In this document: positions 38,701 through 51,346 of the stretch, in pieces
How the letters are laid out: every line of letters starts with the position of its first letter
Position numbering within the stretch: position 1 is the first letter of the stretch
DNA from: Bugulina stolonifera
Lineage: Eukaryota > Bryozoa > Gymnolaemata > Cheilostomatida > Bugulidae
Assembly (NCBI GenBank): GCA_935421135.1
Contig: OW285193.1
Span: 9,356,496-9,420,495, forward strand
Direction: 5' to 3'
Length of the DNA stretch: 64,000 nucleotides
Made by a program: the position numbers and the translations under genes
The notes under the pieces: model-generated
Database searches by the model: none
What the model was told of the DNA's origin: nothing
What the model saw: the letters and a program-made list of their open reading frames with translations, nothing else

Positions 38701-41700
38701 TCAGAGGAGGACAAGAGCAGAGATGGAGGCCCAGGTAGGCAGGCCAGTGGACCACTTCAACCTAATGCAACCAAGTGATCCAGTAGCTCTGCCAGAAGAG
38801 AGGACTACTTCAGACCAGGAACATGCGTATCTATCAAAAAGGAAATCTCGTAAAGGGACACCTTCCAAACTACTCCACCAAAGCCGATACTCATATTTGC
38901 AACCTCATCATGTATGTATTTCAGTACTATGCCAAGACCACTCCTATTACAGTATTTTTCCGTATTCCAACAAAAATTACTAAAAATCTGAATTATATTC
39001 AGCTAAAATGGCAGCTTTCATACACAACTACAAAGCTCCAAAAATAGTATTTATCTAATTACTTAGTATTTATCTAATTTCTTGGCATCCCACAAGTTTT
39101 ATTTATTTGTTTATTGCTAGTTTGGTTGCCCAACTAAAAAGAATAGCAATTGCTATTACAATGGATTTCAATGATATTATGATAAATCTAGCTCAGATAA
39201 CAGAGATGATCCATTAGATTCATTGAACTTGGTGTGCTGAAGCTTTTAAGGATAAAACTATTATTAGGCACTCATTAACTGCGTCTGTTTCCTACATCAT
39301 GTGATTTATCAGATATAAACTGCACCAAGTCAACAGTTGTGAACTTTTGTTTACATAGATAATAGCGTGACAGGACACACATGTGTGATAAACATACATT
39401 TCTATGTTACTAATGGACTATGTGCACCAGAAGTTAAGCAGCCAAATTGTAGAATACGAAATCAAAATCATTTGTTTCACCATCAGATATTCTAAATGAT
39501 TTCTTTCATGACTCACAAATAATCGCTATGAGGAAAACCAAGCTTGGCACTATAATATACCAGCATAATACATGTACAGCGCATTGATTGCTCACTCAAT
39601 AACAAAATGGTATTATTTATATTTTCCAAAAACTGTTTGCCTGGGCTGAATTTCCATTCTTCAGCTTGGCAGTCTGTCATTGGTGCTACCTATAATAAAA
39701 GTACTAAGATTCTAATACAAACTTGGCTATGCTAATATACTGCACAAAATTTGAGAATTCACATAATATTATGCCTAAGCTTCCATGTGTCTGTCTATCT
39801 TGATAGTCATTTAGTTTTAAATATGAACATCTATTCATTCTGTCAAGTTAGAACTGTGTAAAATTGCTACATGTAAAATTCGTTCCATGAAGCTGAACTA
39901 GTAGTTATTCTCATGATTTTCTATACAGAGACCAAACACTGTATTTCCTGCACCAAAGAACTCAGATTCTACTGGTCTGAGCACAGGAACAGCATCTCCA
40001 GGAAGCAGCCAATCAGATGTAGAGATTAACCAATCAGCACTCGCTAACTCCATCCTTGGCTCTACAGACATGAGATCAGGTGACTAGAAATATTCTGTTG
40101 TCGTACTATCACTCCACTGCACTGGAGACCGATATAATTAAGGTGGAAGAAGAGCAGGTTGATCTGTTCAAAATTTATAGCAGTTGTGAAGCGCTAGCTA
40201 ACCGCATAGTTAGAAATGGTATTTGATGGACACAGACCTTATTGGTCAAAGTGAGGGGGTAAGGGAAGGGGCCCACACCAATCAGGCAAGTAGTAAGCAA
40301 GACTATAGGCCATGGATCAAAAATTTAAACCACAGCACTTTTATTATTTAGTATATATTTATGTAATTTTACTTGAACCAGGTTTAAATGCATACGCTAT
40401 GCAACCAAGTTTACAGCCACCAATTCCGTACTGGGACACATTCAGAATGGCAGCTAGTCAGCTGATATACAATTACACCAACATGATGATGGTGCCCTCT
40501 ACACACACAGGAATACCAAAGACCCAGGATTCATTGTTTCCGCAGCATAATATTCCCAGCATGCCTTCAGCTTCATCACCACAGCACTCTGAGACATGTC
40601 TAGAACAGGTACGTGCTTCAAACTTCATTTATTCTTTATTGGCGATGAAAGCAAGTCTTGCTGAGGTATGAAATTGATTGAATTAATATTTCAATTTTTT
40701 ATGTCCAGCTAACAAAACATTTGGTTTCTGTGTATTTCAACTCTATTAGAAAATTCCATATTATTGTCAAGTATTATATAATAAATTATAACAACTACAT
40801 GTAGTAGCCACAACACCCTTGTATTATTACTGTAGACTTCAAGTCTCAATACTCAGGAAGAAGCCGAACCACATATTACAGTTGTGGATGATATGGGTAA
40901 GGTGTACTAAACTTCATTATTATAGTTTTGATACAGTATAATGTTGTAGACCTATTTGGGGTCATGAATTTCAAATGTAAAGAGAAGATAACTCAGGAAA
41001 AATAGTTACTAAAAATCTACAATGCATTTGCATGTGTGTGTAATCTGTAATGTATGGGAGAACAGAATGGATGAATACTAATTAACTTGAGAACCTCAGG
41101 CTAATAATGGGTTTACAGTCAGTCGGCACAAATATAGTCTAAATACTCTCTAACTGACCAGTTATCATGGAGTACTGGGAACCCAGACTCGAAGCATATT
41201 GTGTAGATGTTTATGAATCACATTGCTTCTTTAGACGAAGTTGACGAACAAGCAGAAGATTTAAGTTTCAAACCACAGTCTGAACCTGTAGATTGCACAA
41301 GTACTACCAAAAGCATCATCTCTACCGAAACCAAAGAGGAAATAACTCCGAGCACCAGCTCTCAACAGCTTACAGAGATCAACTGTCCGGACTGCGGCAT
41401 CTCTCTAATCTTATCTGATCTCACTTCACACATACAGAACCAATGCCCAAAGAGAGTCTCTCCTGCTGAACAGGTGAGTTTATTCTACTAATACCAATGA
41501 TCTATGTACAGACAACAGCACCTATTTTAAACCTCAATGTAGAGCACTGATTAGCTTAGAAGACTCAATTCTTGTCTGTATGTAGACATATTACTGTGAT
41601 TAACTACATTGTGTTTTATAGACAAAGACAGAAGCGTTGACTGAGTCACTCGGCAATACCAGATGGGAGTCGTGTACCATTTGCTCCGAGAGTATTCCAA

Positions 41701-43256
41701 CACAAGATATGATAAAACATTTTAAACAAAGACATGCTGTTAAAGACAGCTCTTTCCGTTGTGACATTTGTGACGAGAGTTTTAGGAATAAATCCACCCT
41801 AAAGCGACACAAGGTCAGTATAAGCTTGAGATTGTTATTCTCACTGCCATGCTGGCACCCTATTAATGAAAATGCAAAAAAAACATAATATAACAATTCT
41901 GCAATGAAATGTAGCTATATTTTGTAAGTGTCATATAATTAGGAGTTTTTATATATTATGCCTACATGTGCAAACCACGTAAGCCTACCATTATAAAACA
42001 AATGACTTTACCATATCCTTGTACACTGTACCATAGAATTCTATGCACTGTATTATATTATATATGGCTATATGCACTCTAATATTATGTACTAGAATAG
42101 CAATACTATAGCATACATTGCAATGTATATCTACACGTAATTGTAGATATATTCACACGTAATTATATACACGTAATTGTAGATATATTATTTATATGTA
42201 TATGCTGTACGCATGTACCAGACTGAGTTTCCAAGCTTTTTGGTGTCCATTAGTGGTCATTTCTGCAGGTAAGTTTAACTGTGACTTATGTTTTAGATCA
42301 CTCACACAAGTGGAGGCGGCCATGCCTGCTCGTATTGCGCTAAGATCTTTGCCAAGCCTGAGCTCCTAAGGAGACACGAGCTGTTACACACTGAGGTGAA
42401 GAGGGTGCTGTGGCCCTGCTCAAAGTGTGATAAGAGCTTTAGTAACAAATATAACCTGGCTGTAAGTATCTATGCTATCTACCAGTGTCTCATTATGAAT
42501 ACATGTACATGTAAGTTCTAGTAGTGCAACTTGGTACCAATATTGAATATGAGGTAGGGTCTCCTGATGTTGATTCATTATTGAGGCAGCGCTGCCGCAA
42601 TCTTGGTGCCTCACCAACTTGCAACAGCAGTGATGTCACTGGGATAGACTACTTTTATTGCACAATTTCATATAAATAATACAGTTAAGAGTGTAAACAG
42701 GTGCATTATGTTGGCAGCAAACAACATCCTGGTTGGTCAAGTGAAAGCTCTGCTGCCAGATAAACAAGACATTAATACCTATTTGACCATTTGAAGGATA
42801 TAATAGCGACAGCATTTTATACATGAGATATAAAGTGACATCTAGTGTCATTAATATGTTCACAAAATAGTTATCCTACTGAGATGCAGTGTGATAGAGA
42901 ATCTATAGCTGTGAAAATATTTGATGGTATATTCATGACCTTGCCAATTGAATGCTGCTGGGAACTAACAGTTAGTTTACTATTTATGATGAAACAAGTC
43001 ACACTACCAGCACTTTCCTAGTATTTATGACAGATGTCCGGTTTTCAGGTCAATAGCTTAATATTGATATTAATATACAATGCACAATTTGCAGGTTCAC
43101 GACAGAATGCATACTGGGGAGTTGCCCTTCCCTTGTCCTCACTGCTCAGAAAAGTTTCGAGTAAAATGCAGCATGCAGAATCATATAAAGTCTCGACATC
43201 CAGAGGTCCACTGGAGGGCTATTAGTCCAGCAGCAGACAGTGTCTCGTCTGACTAG
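35715..43256 (+). CDS. C2H2 zinc-finger protein, 9 coding exons
   Basis: This is a putative nuclear, DNA-binding transcription factor with no ortholog I can name. Coding exons: 35715-35876, 38705-38911, 39929-40079, 40382-40608, 40836-40896, 41235-41473, 41622-41813, 42297-42461, 43095-43256. Phases agree throughout, giving 521 aa. The N-terminal ~54 residues (SAENFSQLYASLETLDVTQI and following) look helical; residues 55-315 are Ser/Thr/Pro-rich and partly acidic. The C-terminus has a C2HC finger (Cys320, Cys323, His335, Cys340) and five C2H2 fingers (Cys pairs at 367/370, 396/399, 424/427, 454/457 and 482/485). Only fingers 5 and 6 share a TGE-type linker. Introns split fingers 3 and 5 within their helices. 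A second donor inside exon 2 (GCCCAG|GTAGGC, 38734) could give a shorter form. The gene is tail-to-tail with the sulfotransferase gene. Confidence 0.85.
35877..38704 (+). other. First coding intron of the zinc-finger gene (2.8 kb)
   Basis: The donor AAAG|GTAAGA joins the acceptor CAATCTTCAG in phase 0. It contains a Cys-rich open frame at 36751-37062 without domain signature and a C-run at about 37351. No nested gene is supported. Confidence 0.7.
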
Positions 43257-43552
43257 TTGAGGGAGGATTAAATATTCACTTGTATATTTTATACTAACTT
43301 ATTATTCATGTCCAGCTTTAAGGATTCTGATGCAAATAGATTCACGACAGTGACCCAGATATTTATACCATGACCTAGATATTTATACCAGTATACGTAA
43401 TACAACAGATTCCCCTACAATCTCCTAACAAACTAGTCTAGTATACCATAGTAATTATTATTATAATATTTATATATTATTTGCTTGAGTATCGGGTACT
43501 CGCCATGACAATCCATGTGGTTATATGTTGGCTTAATCAATATTTGGTGCAT

Positions 43553-43558
43553 AATAAA
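43553..43558 (+). terminator. Candidate poly(A) signal of the zinc-finger gene
   Basis: AATAAA lies about 300 bases after the TAG at 43254-43256. Another (ATAATAAAATAAAG) is near 43690. Confidence 0.45.
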
Positions 43559-43879
43559 TCAAATCACATTTCTAAGTATTACACTATTACTATTTTCCTA
43601 CAGTCTATGCAATTATTGCTATTATTTTGTTTAGTAATTTAGTGTTTAAATTAAACACAATGTTCTATTTTATAATCTGATCAGATAATAAAATAAAGTT
43701 ATACTAAAACTAATCGATATTCAAATCTGAAAAAATGTTTTCCTCAAATCTGCTGTGTTCAAATCATAATTGGATGAGTTACTGTAAACTATATGAATGT
43801 ATAACATGATGTAATATCTTCTATGTCACATGATGATCAGTCAGATTGCTGTAGTTTCCTGTACCAGCAGAAAATATGA

Positions 43880-43932
43880 TTTATTGTATAAATAATAGCA
43901 TTTGGAGGTACATAATAATAATTTAATTTATT
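43880..43932 (-). terminator. Candidate poly(A) signals of the sulfotransferase gene
   Basis: AATAAA on the minus strand occurs at 43880-43885 and 43927-43932, about 410-460 bases past the sulfotransferase stop. This gives convergent 3' ends a few hundred bases from the zinc-finger gene. Confidence 0.35.
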
Positions 43933-44343
43933 ATTGGACTCTTAATGCAAATGTTATACAAACAAGTTAATTTGAAACTCAAGGTGAATAATTATAGAAT
44001 CTAAGTCTGTTAAGTGCCATAGTTACGCAGCCGCTCACCGACATGCTCTACTCATTCCTTCGAAGATCTCAGAACACGGGCTACGTTTTGTGCATGCATG
44101 TTGCTCATTTCAGGTATGTTGTGTTGTGTATCCCATTTGTAAAATAGTCATTGTTGGTTGCCAGGAATGGATAGTACATGTAGCATTGTCCCCCTCGATC
44201 ACAAGCACTGAGGGGGGGGGAGGGTGCCCGTACTGTACAACACTCTACTATGGTCATGGTCTTCTGGCCATGAACTACTGATTAGACAATGCCTCAAATT
44301 TCTTACCGGATTTTTCGCGTTTCATCTCTTTGTGGAGTCATAT

Positions 44344-47300
44344 TCACACAGGTTCTTTGTAATCGATCATACGACGTAGCTCCTCATCTGTGATATTATT
44401 GGACACCAAACGATCAAGAGATGAAACCATCTCAGAGGAGAAGTAGTTTTTCCAGTCACCAACGGTACCTGAACAACAATAACTAGACGGTAGTGGAGCA
44501 GGATATGGCAAGCGCCATCATATTATATCAATTCCTTGGAACTACCTAAATATTTATATCAGCAACAGAAAGAAGATACACGTCCTACTATAGTCTACCA
44601 GAAACACCTCCTACTATAGTCTACCAGGTCTAACAACAAACACATACATATGAAAACGCTTTCAAAAAACTGTCTCACAGCCCACAGCCAAAATCTTTAT
44701 CTATCCAAAATTGTACCAACTGCAACTGGAAAAAACATCTTGCTTTTATTTCAGCCCAAAAATGCTTACATGTTTACCTGACAGAATTGTCTTGTCTTAT
44801 AGCAAGAATAGCAGTCAAACTGTACAGCTATTATTATATCATTCACCGTGTGTACTGTATCACTCACTGTGTACCCTACCACTCACTGTGTACCCTATCA
44901 CTCACCGTGTACCCTATCACTCACTGTGTACCCTATCACTCACTCATTCTTATGTGAGTTAGCTTGTGACAAAGCTTTTCTACCTAAGATGTTTGTAATT
45001 TTGGAATTTTCTTTTCTTACCCCACATGCTGTGTGAAGTGGATAACTCCAACCTAATGTTATGGCCCAGTTGTATTGGTAACCTAGCACACTAAATATGC
45101 TAATGTTCTCTATTTTTGACATCATTGGATGCAAAACATTGATCAAAATATTGCATTAAAAATTGAATATTAATACATCAGTCTATATATTTATCAAAAA
45201 GCAATGACCTTTCACTGACCTTTACGGAGGAAAGGTACACCTTTCACAAGGAAACCAGTAGCCTCCAACCATTGATAGTTAGAAGCAGGGTTATCCCTCA
45301 TATTATTAAAGCTGCAGAGAGAAGAAAGAAGTTTTATTTGATGAGCTGTCATTGGCTTATTCAGGAAAGAGGTTAATCTTTCTATCGATCTGATTGGCTC
45401 CTGTAAATAGACATTTGTACAACTAGTTGTATGAGCGAGAAATCGATACTATATTACTATATATGCTGCTCACTATTCCCCCTATCAAAAACGGTTGCAA
45501 ATAAATTTTTCTGCCAAGCCAAAAAGAGATTCAACATGAACACAGTATAGAAATACTGCACAACAAATATATAGGCCAGAGAATAGTATTATTGTCTACA
45601 GCAGCATGTTGTGAACCTGTATTAGATATACATACGGTGATAGAATTAGTCTACTGCAACTATGATGTATTTTGAATACTCTACTACATATGTATACAGT
45701 GTCTATTATTGGACAAGGAGTGCACTAGGGATGGTGAGGGTTTATTACTAATCTGATATATATTTCACATACATTTACCCACCTTCAAAAGTTCCTCATA
45801 TGTAATATATAAAATGTTTCTGTCAGGTTGAGATAACAGATCATAGTATCCCTGCACATGTTCACACCAATCACCATATGAGACTGTAACACACAACATA
45901 CAGTTGTCGTCTCGACGGATATAATACACATGTATACATACAGATAACTACATGATTACAAAGCACACAATACATGTATGTCTTCAAAAACCATAAAAAT
46001 TCCATTAAAACTAGAAGTCTAGGAAATAGAAAACAAATAAGCTAATCATACTATAAGCCATAGCAGGAGGCATGAATGATGCATATCATGACTTTTTGGA
46101 CATGTCACAGCTGCGCTATAATATTGGTATTAATTGCATAAAGTATATATATATACAATACGAACATATGCATGTACATAGAATTGGGTACGTATGTGAT
46201 ATAGTATTACCTCGGGGTATGTATATGATATAGTATTACCTCGCCCTTTAAGGAAGAGTTGAAAGAACTCATGAAAAGATCCTGTGTATCCGACCACTTG
46301 TATCATTCTTGTAAAGTGGTAGTAGGACACACAGACATCCCTCGGGTTCCTCATTATATAGATTATCTACATGTATAGATATTGTGTGTACAGACATACA
46401 GCACACATTATAATTCGAAGTTTGGCAAAGTTTGACCCGTCTGACTGTGGAAATCAATAGATGTGAAAATGCTTGCATGAACGGCCAAGTGTATATTTTC
46501 TACAAAAAAACTTTAGCAGTAGGGAGGTGTAACGTAACGTAATACAATGGCGATTTTCATCAGGCATTATGGGTTAAGACAGTCTTACCTTGTGTTTTCC
46601 ATTAGTAATTTGTTTTGGGAGCAGTTTGAAGGGCAAGTGACTCTTTATAATCCGAGGAGAGTCATGAGGCATTGAGTCTATAAGAGTCCTATCTGAGTAA
46701 ACCCATTCTAGGTAAGGTACTCGCTCGTCTAATGTTTTAGATTTGGCTTTCTCTACGTTTATATCATGGATAACATGGTAGACCAATTCCGATAACCATG
46801 TTGTACCTAAAATCAAACAGAAAGATGAATAAAGAACAAGTATGCTACGAAATAAAAATCATCAATGAATTTACAAGCTGTCTGTGAAATATGGAACAAA
46901 GCTAAAAAATTCAAATGCAAAGTTACTGCTGGTTTACCGTCATAAAATAGAAAACTTAAGGTGCAGTAACTGGGATTGTTAATAATATTAATTTCCTTGT
47001 AACATTGTAGAAGGTGTGCTACTAGAAAGATCAAAAGAAAAACCAAATGGAAAGAGTAACAATCGGCCAATTCGGCAGAAAGAGTTTAGATACACTTTAT
47101 TCAATCATTGGTTAACTGCGAGTTAGTTATTCAAATTTGTACATTTCACTCAAGTATAAACATTGAGAAGTAAATAAGCCCAAATTTGACAAGAGAGAAC
47201 TCTCACCAGACTTGGGGTAAGAGATAATAAAAACATCATTATCTCGAGTTTCAAAGTTATGCAGTTTTTTAACATTGGTTGCAATATCTTTAATGAGGGG

Positions 47301-47746
47301 TACTCCGTCTACGTCTGACAGCCATTCCACTAATTTCTCTTCATCACTCTTTTTCTGAAAATTATTACAAATTCAAACTTGCTTCATCTTGAAGAAATTA
47401 AGAGCTGCATCAGTGAGGTTTGGGGTTAGTAGTTGAGAGAGGCTAGCTATAAACCAATGACAGCATAGGTAACCCTCTACAACTTTTATTCCTTCACTCC
47501 GATAATGGAAACCCACTGAACATGCAGTGTTGAGCTACATGTATATGTATATAAAATAAATATAATATAGTACATAAACAGATTCATTATAATTATGGCA
47601 AGAAATACACACAGTACCTTGAAAATGGAAGACTGTGCTGATTGTGGAGGTTGTCTTTGCTTCTTATAAATCTGTATGCCAGTCACAATTACTACGTGAC
47701 TTGCCACAACTGCTGCAGCAAGTCGTTTCATGAAGCTGGTGATCAT
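44344..47746 (-). CDS. Sulfotransferase (PAPS-dependent), 7 exons
   Basis: The enzyme transfers sulfonate from PAPS to a small acceptor and has the cytosolic SULT (Sulfotransfer_1) fold. Minus-strand exons in order: 47618-47746, 47207-47354, 46589-46806, 46240-46366, 45783-45883, 45220-45400, 44344-44468, giving 342 aa with matching phases. Visible motifs are YPKSGTTW (5'-phosphosulfate loop, split by an intron after KSG), the catalytic His in IIKSHLPFKLLP, RNPRDVCVSYYHF (3'-phosphate binding), FNNMRDNPASNYQW, and the C-terminal RKGTVGDWKNYF. The family usually has about 285-300 residues. Here the N-terminus adds ~45, including the hydrophobic stretch RLAAAVVASHVVIVTGIQIY, which could anchor the protein in a membrane. 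An in-frame stop lies just upstream of the ATG at 47746. The substrate cannot be predicted. Confidence 0.92.
44838..44945. repeat. 19-base tandem repeat in the last sulfotransferase intron
   Basis: About five copies of TGTACCCTATCACTCACTG lie in tandem, with single-base changes. The period is not a multiple of three and the array is intronic. Confidence 0.8.
46197..46244 (-). repeat. Duplicated splice donor in the sulfotransferase gene
   Basis: GATATAGTATTACCTCG occurs at 46197-46213 and again at 46228-46244. On the minus strand both copies read CGAG|GTAATAC. The model uses the exon-proximal copy (exon end 46240). Use of the other would add 31 bases and shift the frame. Confidence 0.75.
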
Positions 47747-47992
47747 TTCTTTTTAGAATCTTGTAAATTTTCTTTAAGACACCTACCAGCTCGAAATTCA
47801 GCTGCATGTTTGTTTACAAGACAAGCTAAAGCTTAATAAAGTAAAGTAGAATATCACTGCTACAAGTTATTATTATATGAGTAGCATATTTCACATCTGA
47901 TCAAAATGATAGACTTGTTACATATCATCTAGCAACATCGCTATTGTTACTTTATACATTCTTTAAACAGCAAATCTCTCTCTCCTTTTTAG

Positions 47993-48147
47993 CGACACGA
48001 AAGTGTGAAAAGGTAGACAACTCTCAGCATTTTGGCTTGGACTCAATTGGCTTTCAGTCAACCAGTGGAACTGTTGATGCTTTTAGAAATTTTGATTATC
48101 CAGAGTTTAAGCAGAGAACCATTCAGATGAATCTATGTGGCTACTAA
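47993..48147 (+). CDS. Orphan terminal-exon candidate, unrecognised
   Basis: A strong acceptor (CTCTCTCTCCTTTTTAG) ends at 47992. It is followed by about 50 in-frame codons, TRKCEKVDNSQHFGLDSIGF, then QSTSGTVDAFRNFDYPEFKQ and RTIQMNLCGY, to TAA. The composition looks coding. No upstream partner exon or family was recognised. It lies just beyond the 5' end of the sulfotransferase gene, on the opposite strand. Confidence 0.3.
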
Positions 48148-48676
48148 TGATAGGCTTGCTAGAAAACACAACAATCTATTACATGTTATCATAGTCATTA
48201 TAACAAGTGATAATCATTAGATCACTTACGTTGATTGCTAAAATTACACCATTGATCAAGTACATACCTGTGATTGTGCAATCTTTAGTATCATTGGCTC
48301 GTGACCTTCTGTTGGAAGCACTTCCACCTCTTATTGGTTTGTCTACAAGCTTAGTGTATATATAAAGGGGTGCAATCTTTATGTTCTATGCCTTTTTTAA
48401 CCTATAATAACTCTTGGATCTAGTCTACCAAAATTACACCTGTTTTACTGTTTTATATCTGGACTATTCAATACATTATTCTTACGCTACCAAAGACAAG
48501 AGTTATTCTGACATAGCTAGGAGCTGTAAGGTATGATACTTCTGCAATGATAGTATAAAAGCTCATATAGGTGCTCATACAACGCTAGTCTAGGAAGTTG
48601 TCGAGAAGCAAGAGAGGGTGATTCCTTTTACAATCCACTACAATACATACTCATAAGATAATTTCATACTTATACT

Positions 48677-49281
48677 CAGAGTGCCAGACTCGAGTTAAAG
48701 ACTCTCACTCGAGTTAATTCAAGCAACATTTTATGGCTTATTATAAAGACTTGTAACTTGAATATACAGCTGTCAAAAACTTGTAACTTGAATTGTAATT
48801 CAATTATGGCTATGATCAAAGACTCTCAACTTGCACATCATTATATTGAAATATTCAATAACTCGAGTTTTCATTGGGCAGCTGTGAATTGTAATAAATA
48901 AAAATAACCACAGTTATAACCACCAACCACGACCACAATTATAACACATTTTACACTAAAATTGTGACATTTTGCTTTGAAGTTTGAACTTCTAATTCTA
49001 ACACCATTTCCTAACAAAATTTCACCGTAAGCTAAACAATAACCCAATAACTCTATAAAAAGACTCGAGTTAAACAAGAAAAGAATTTAATTGAAACTTG
49101 CTTGTAGTTAACTTGGATAACTTGACAAAAACTTGAGTTTCTGGGGACATGTAAATATTCAACTCGTAACTTGAAAGTTTTTATCTTTCTCTGAAAGAAT
49201 TGACTTGTAACTTGAAGAGTCACATCTAAGAGTTGGCCATGGAAACTTGAGTTTCCAAAATAAAACTTGCACACATCTCTG
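48677..49281. mobile_element. hAT-type MITE with 8-base target-site duplication
   Basis: The element begins CAGAGTGCCAGACTCGAGTT. It ends in the reverse complement of CAGAGATGTGTGCAAGTTTT. It is flanked by the exact 8-mer CTTATACT at 48669-48676 and 49282-49289. Short CAGAG-like termini and an 8-base duplication are typical of hAT elements. The ~605 bases hold many dispersed copies of ACTTGTAACTTGAA and CTCGAGTT and no transposase, so it is non-autonomous. Confidence 0.85.
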
Positions 49282-49289
49282 CTTATACT

Positions 49290-51346
49290 AGGGATCTATA
49301 TCAACACATTGTCAATAAATATCTTATGCTATCAAAACTTATAAAACTAAAATGCAAACAAATACCTGGAATATACCTAATAAATACTAATCTTCACTTG
49401 GACACTAACTCGACGGTTAGTTTAGTCAAGGAGTAACTCCTTGGTTTAGTTTTGCCATTGCTATTTGATTTCATATGAGTAATTTAATATTTACCTGTAG
49501 TGTACTTATTTGTTGTGATGTTTTTTAGCTATATCAAATCACGCTATGAAAATTGCACTAGCTCTAGTTAGTGAAAAATCTAATTCAAATAGAAATTAAT
49601 CTAATGTTAACTTGTCTACAGTTCAGATCTGTGGAAAAACTAGAACTTTGGGAAATTCCACTAAAAGTGTGGTGTATTAGCCTGAGTTCAACGACCCGGT
49701 ATTCGAAGAAAGGATGTATGCGCAAAACTAGTATATAACTGTAATATAAAAATAATGTACAAGCTGTCTAAATGCCACAAGTGACAAACCGGATTCCGGG
49801 CTAAATTTACGTCCTTGACTTCCGGATGCTGACCAACGACCATAGTGACAAAGAGAGTGATAGTGATAGTAAAATAATACAATCCTTGGTAAAATTATTA
49901 CAGAGAGGACAACTCCGTCGCCAAAACCGTGTTTTAATTACGTACAAAATGTACAGTGTACATAATAACATCGTGCGTTTCATGTAATTAGTATATAATT
50001 CGAAGTTGTTCTCTCTCAGTTTCTCTGAGAGCGGACAACTTTTAATGACAAACAATAGCTTATAAGTGGTCATGAGCAAATGAAGATATACATGTACATG
50101 TAATTATACAGTGTATATTATTGTCTTGCAAGCAAGTAGCAAGTTACAATAAAACAATAACTATTGATATTTAAACTGTACTAAGAATAAGAGGAACTAT
50201 TAGCTGAAATCTGTTAGTGCTTTGTGGTGTTCATGTTTGTGCTGTAGTCTAGTCGGCTGTTTTTAAGAAGAGGCTTAGGAAAGTTCTTTGCTATAATTAG
50301 TAGTACTGACTGCTGAAAAAAAAAACATAAATAATTTCACATAAGATGGTAGCATTAACTTAATGAATAAAATTTAATGATCAATATGGTTGACGAGGAC
50401 TAGTAGGACTAAAAGGTAAATAAAAACCTTATAATTTTTAACCCAAGTGTGCAGGCGTTTAATATGTAGGTTTGCTAGTATATCAATTTTATTAGATTAG
50501 TACAGTAAAACACATCGTCTTTGTAAATGACAAATCTGAATAATGGGATCATGTATGTATAGTTTATAAATTAATAAGATAAATTCACACAAAATATCAT
50601 GAATCTCAAGCTGAGTTTTAGCACCCTCTAAACTACCTAAGATATTTCAGTGCAATGAGTTTTGTAACAATATTGAACCTGAGTAAAATTTCCAAACTAC
50701 TATCTACACAAAATAATAGGCATTAAGTATTTTGAAAATTAGAGCATTCGTTAAAAGGCATTAGTTACATGTAATTGCAATAACATGATATCTTATCCAA
50801 AAAATAATATCATTTTATCAGAATGTATATTCAGAAAGCGCATAGATTATGCACACATCGAAATAAATCTAACTCACTAATACTTACATGTACATTGTAT
50901 TTACATGAACTACGCAAGTCCTATATAGGCGTCTTTTTATTGTAATCAGGAGCCTGTATGTTTCCCTTTGTATCTATCAGGAGTGTACAACTCCAAATAA
51001 AGTTACAGCACTGCTAAAATCGCAATGATCACATAACTCCTAACAGTTCCTTACAATAATTAAGCTAGTACGCACAAGGTAATTTGGCACACTACAGTGT
51101 ACATATCCCCAATCAATTATAATAATGACTAGCTTTAGCTAACAAAGAGGAAATAACTCCAACTAGCTTTGAAGTAACCGAGAGAATATAACTCCCAATA
51201 AACTTTAATTAATAGAGGGGAACAACTCTTAGTATATGATTAGATGATTGGTTACACATCGGCTCAACAGGAAGTACCAATCGCTCTGTTCTAGGTTGCA
51301 ATTTCCAATCAGCACTTATTGCTGCGTCTTTCAACAAGGAGTAGAG
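49290..51346. other. Intergenic DNA downstream of CCDC181
   Basis: No exon was recognised. A minus-strand AATAAA at 50936-50941, about 410 bases past the CCDC181-like stop, may be its poly(A) signal. A palindromic AAGGAGTAACTCCTT occurs near 49430. Confidence 0.5.

Larger units (their letters stand above)
43257..44343. other. Convergent 3' UTR interval
   Basis: This is AT-rich DNA between two genes pointing at each other. It carries poly(A) signal candidates for both strands, a G-run near 44213-44220 and no supported exon. Confidence 0.6.

Noticed and set aside
44711..45036. Repetitive open frames around 44.8 kb
   Set aside because: They are readings through a 19-base tandem repeat in a sulfotransferase intron.
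48871..49274. Two minus-strand open frames near 49 kb
   Set aside because: Both lie inside the hAT-type MITE and derive from its repeated ACTTGTAACTTGAA units.
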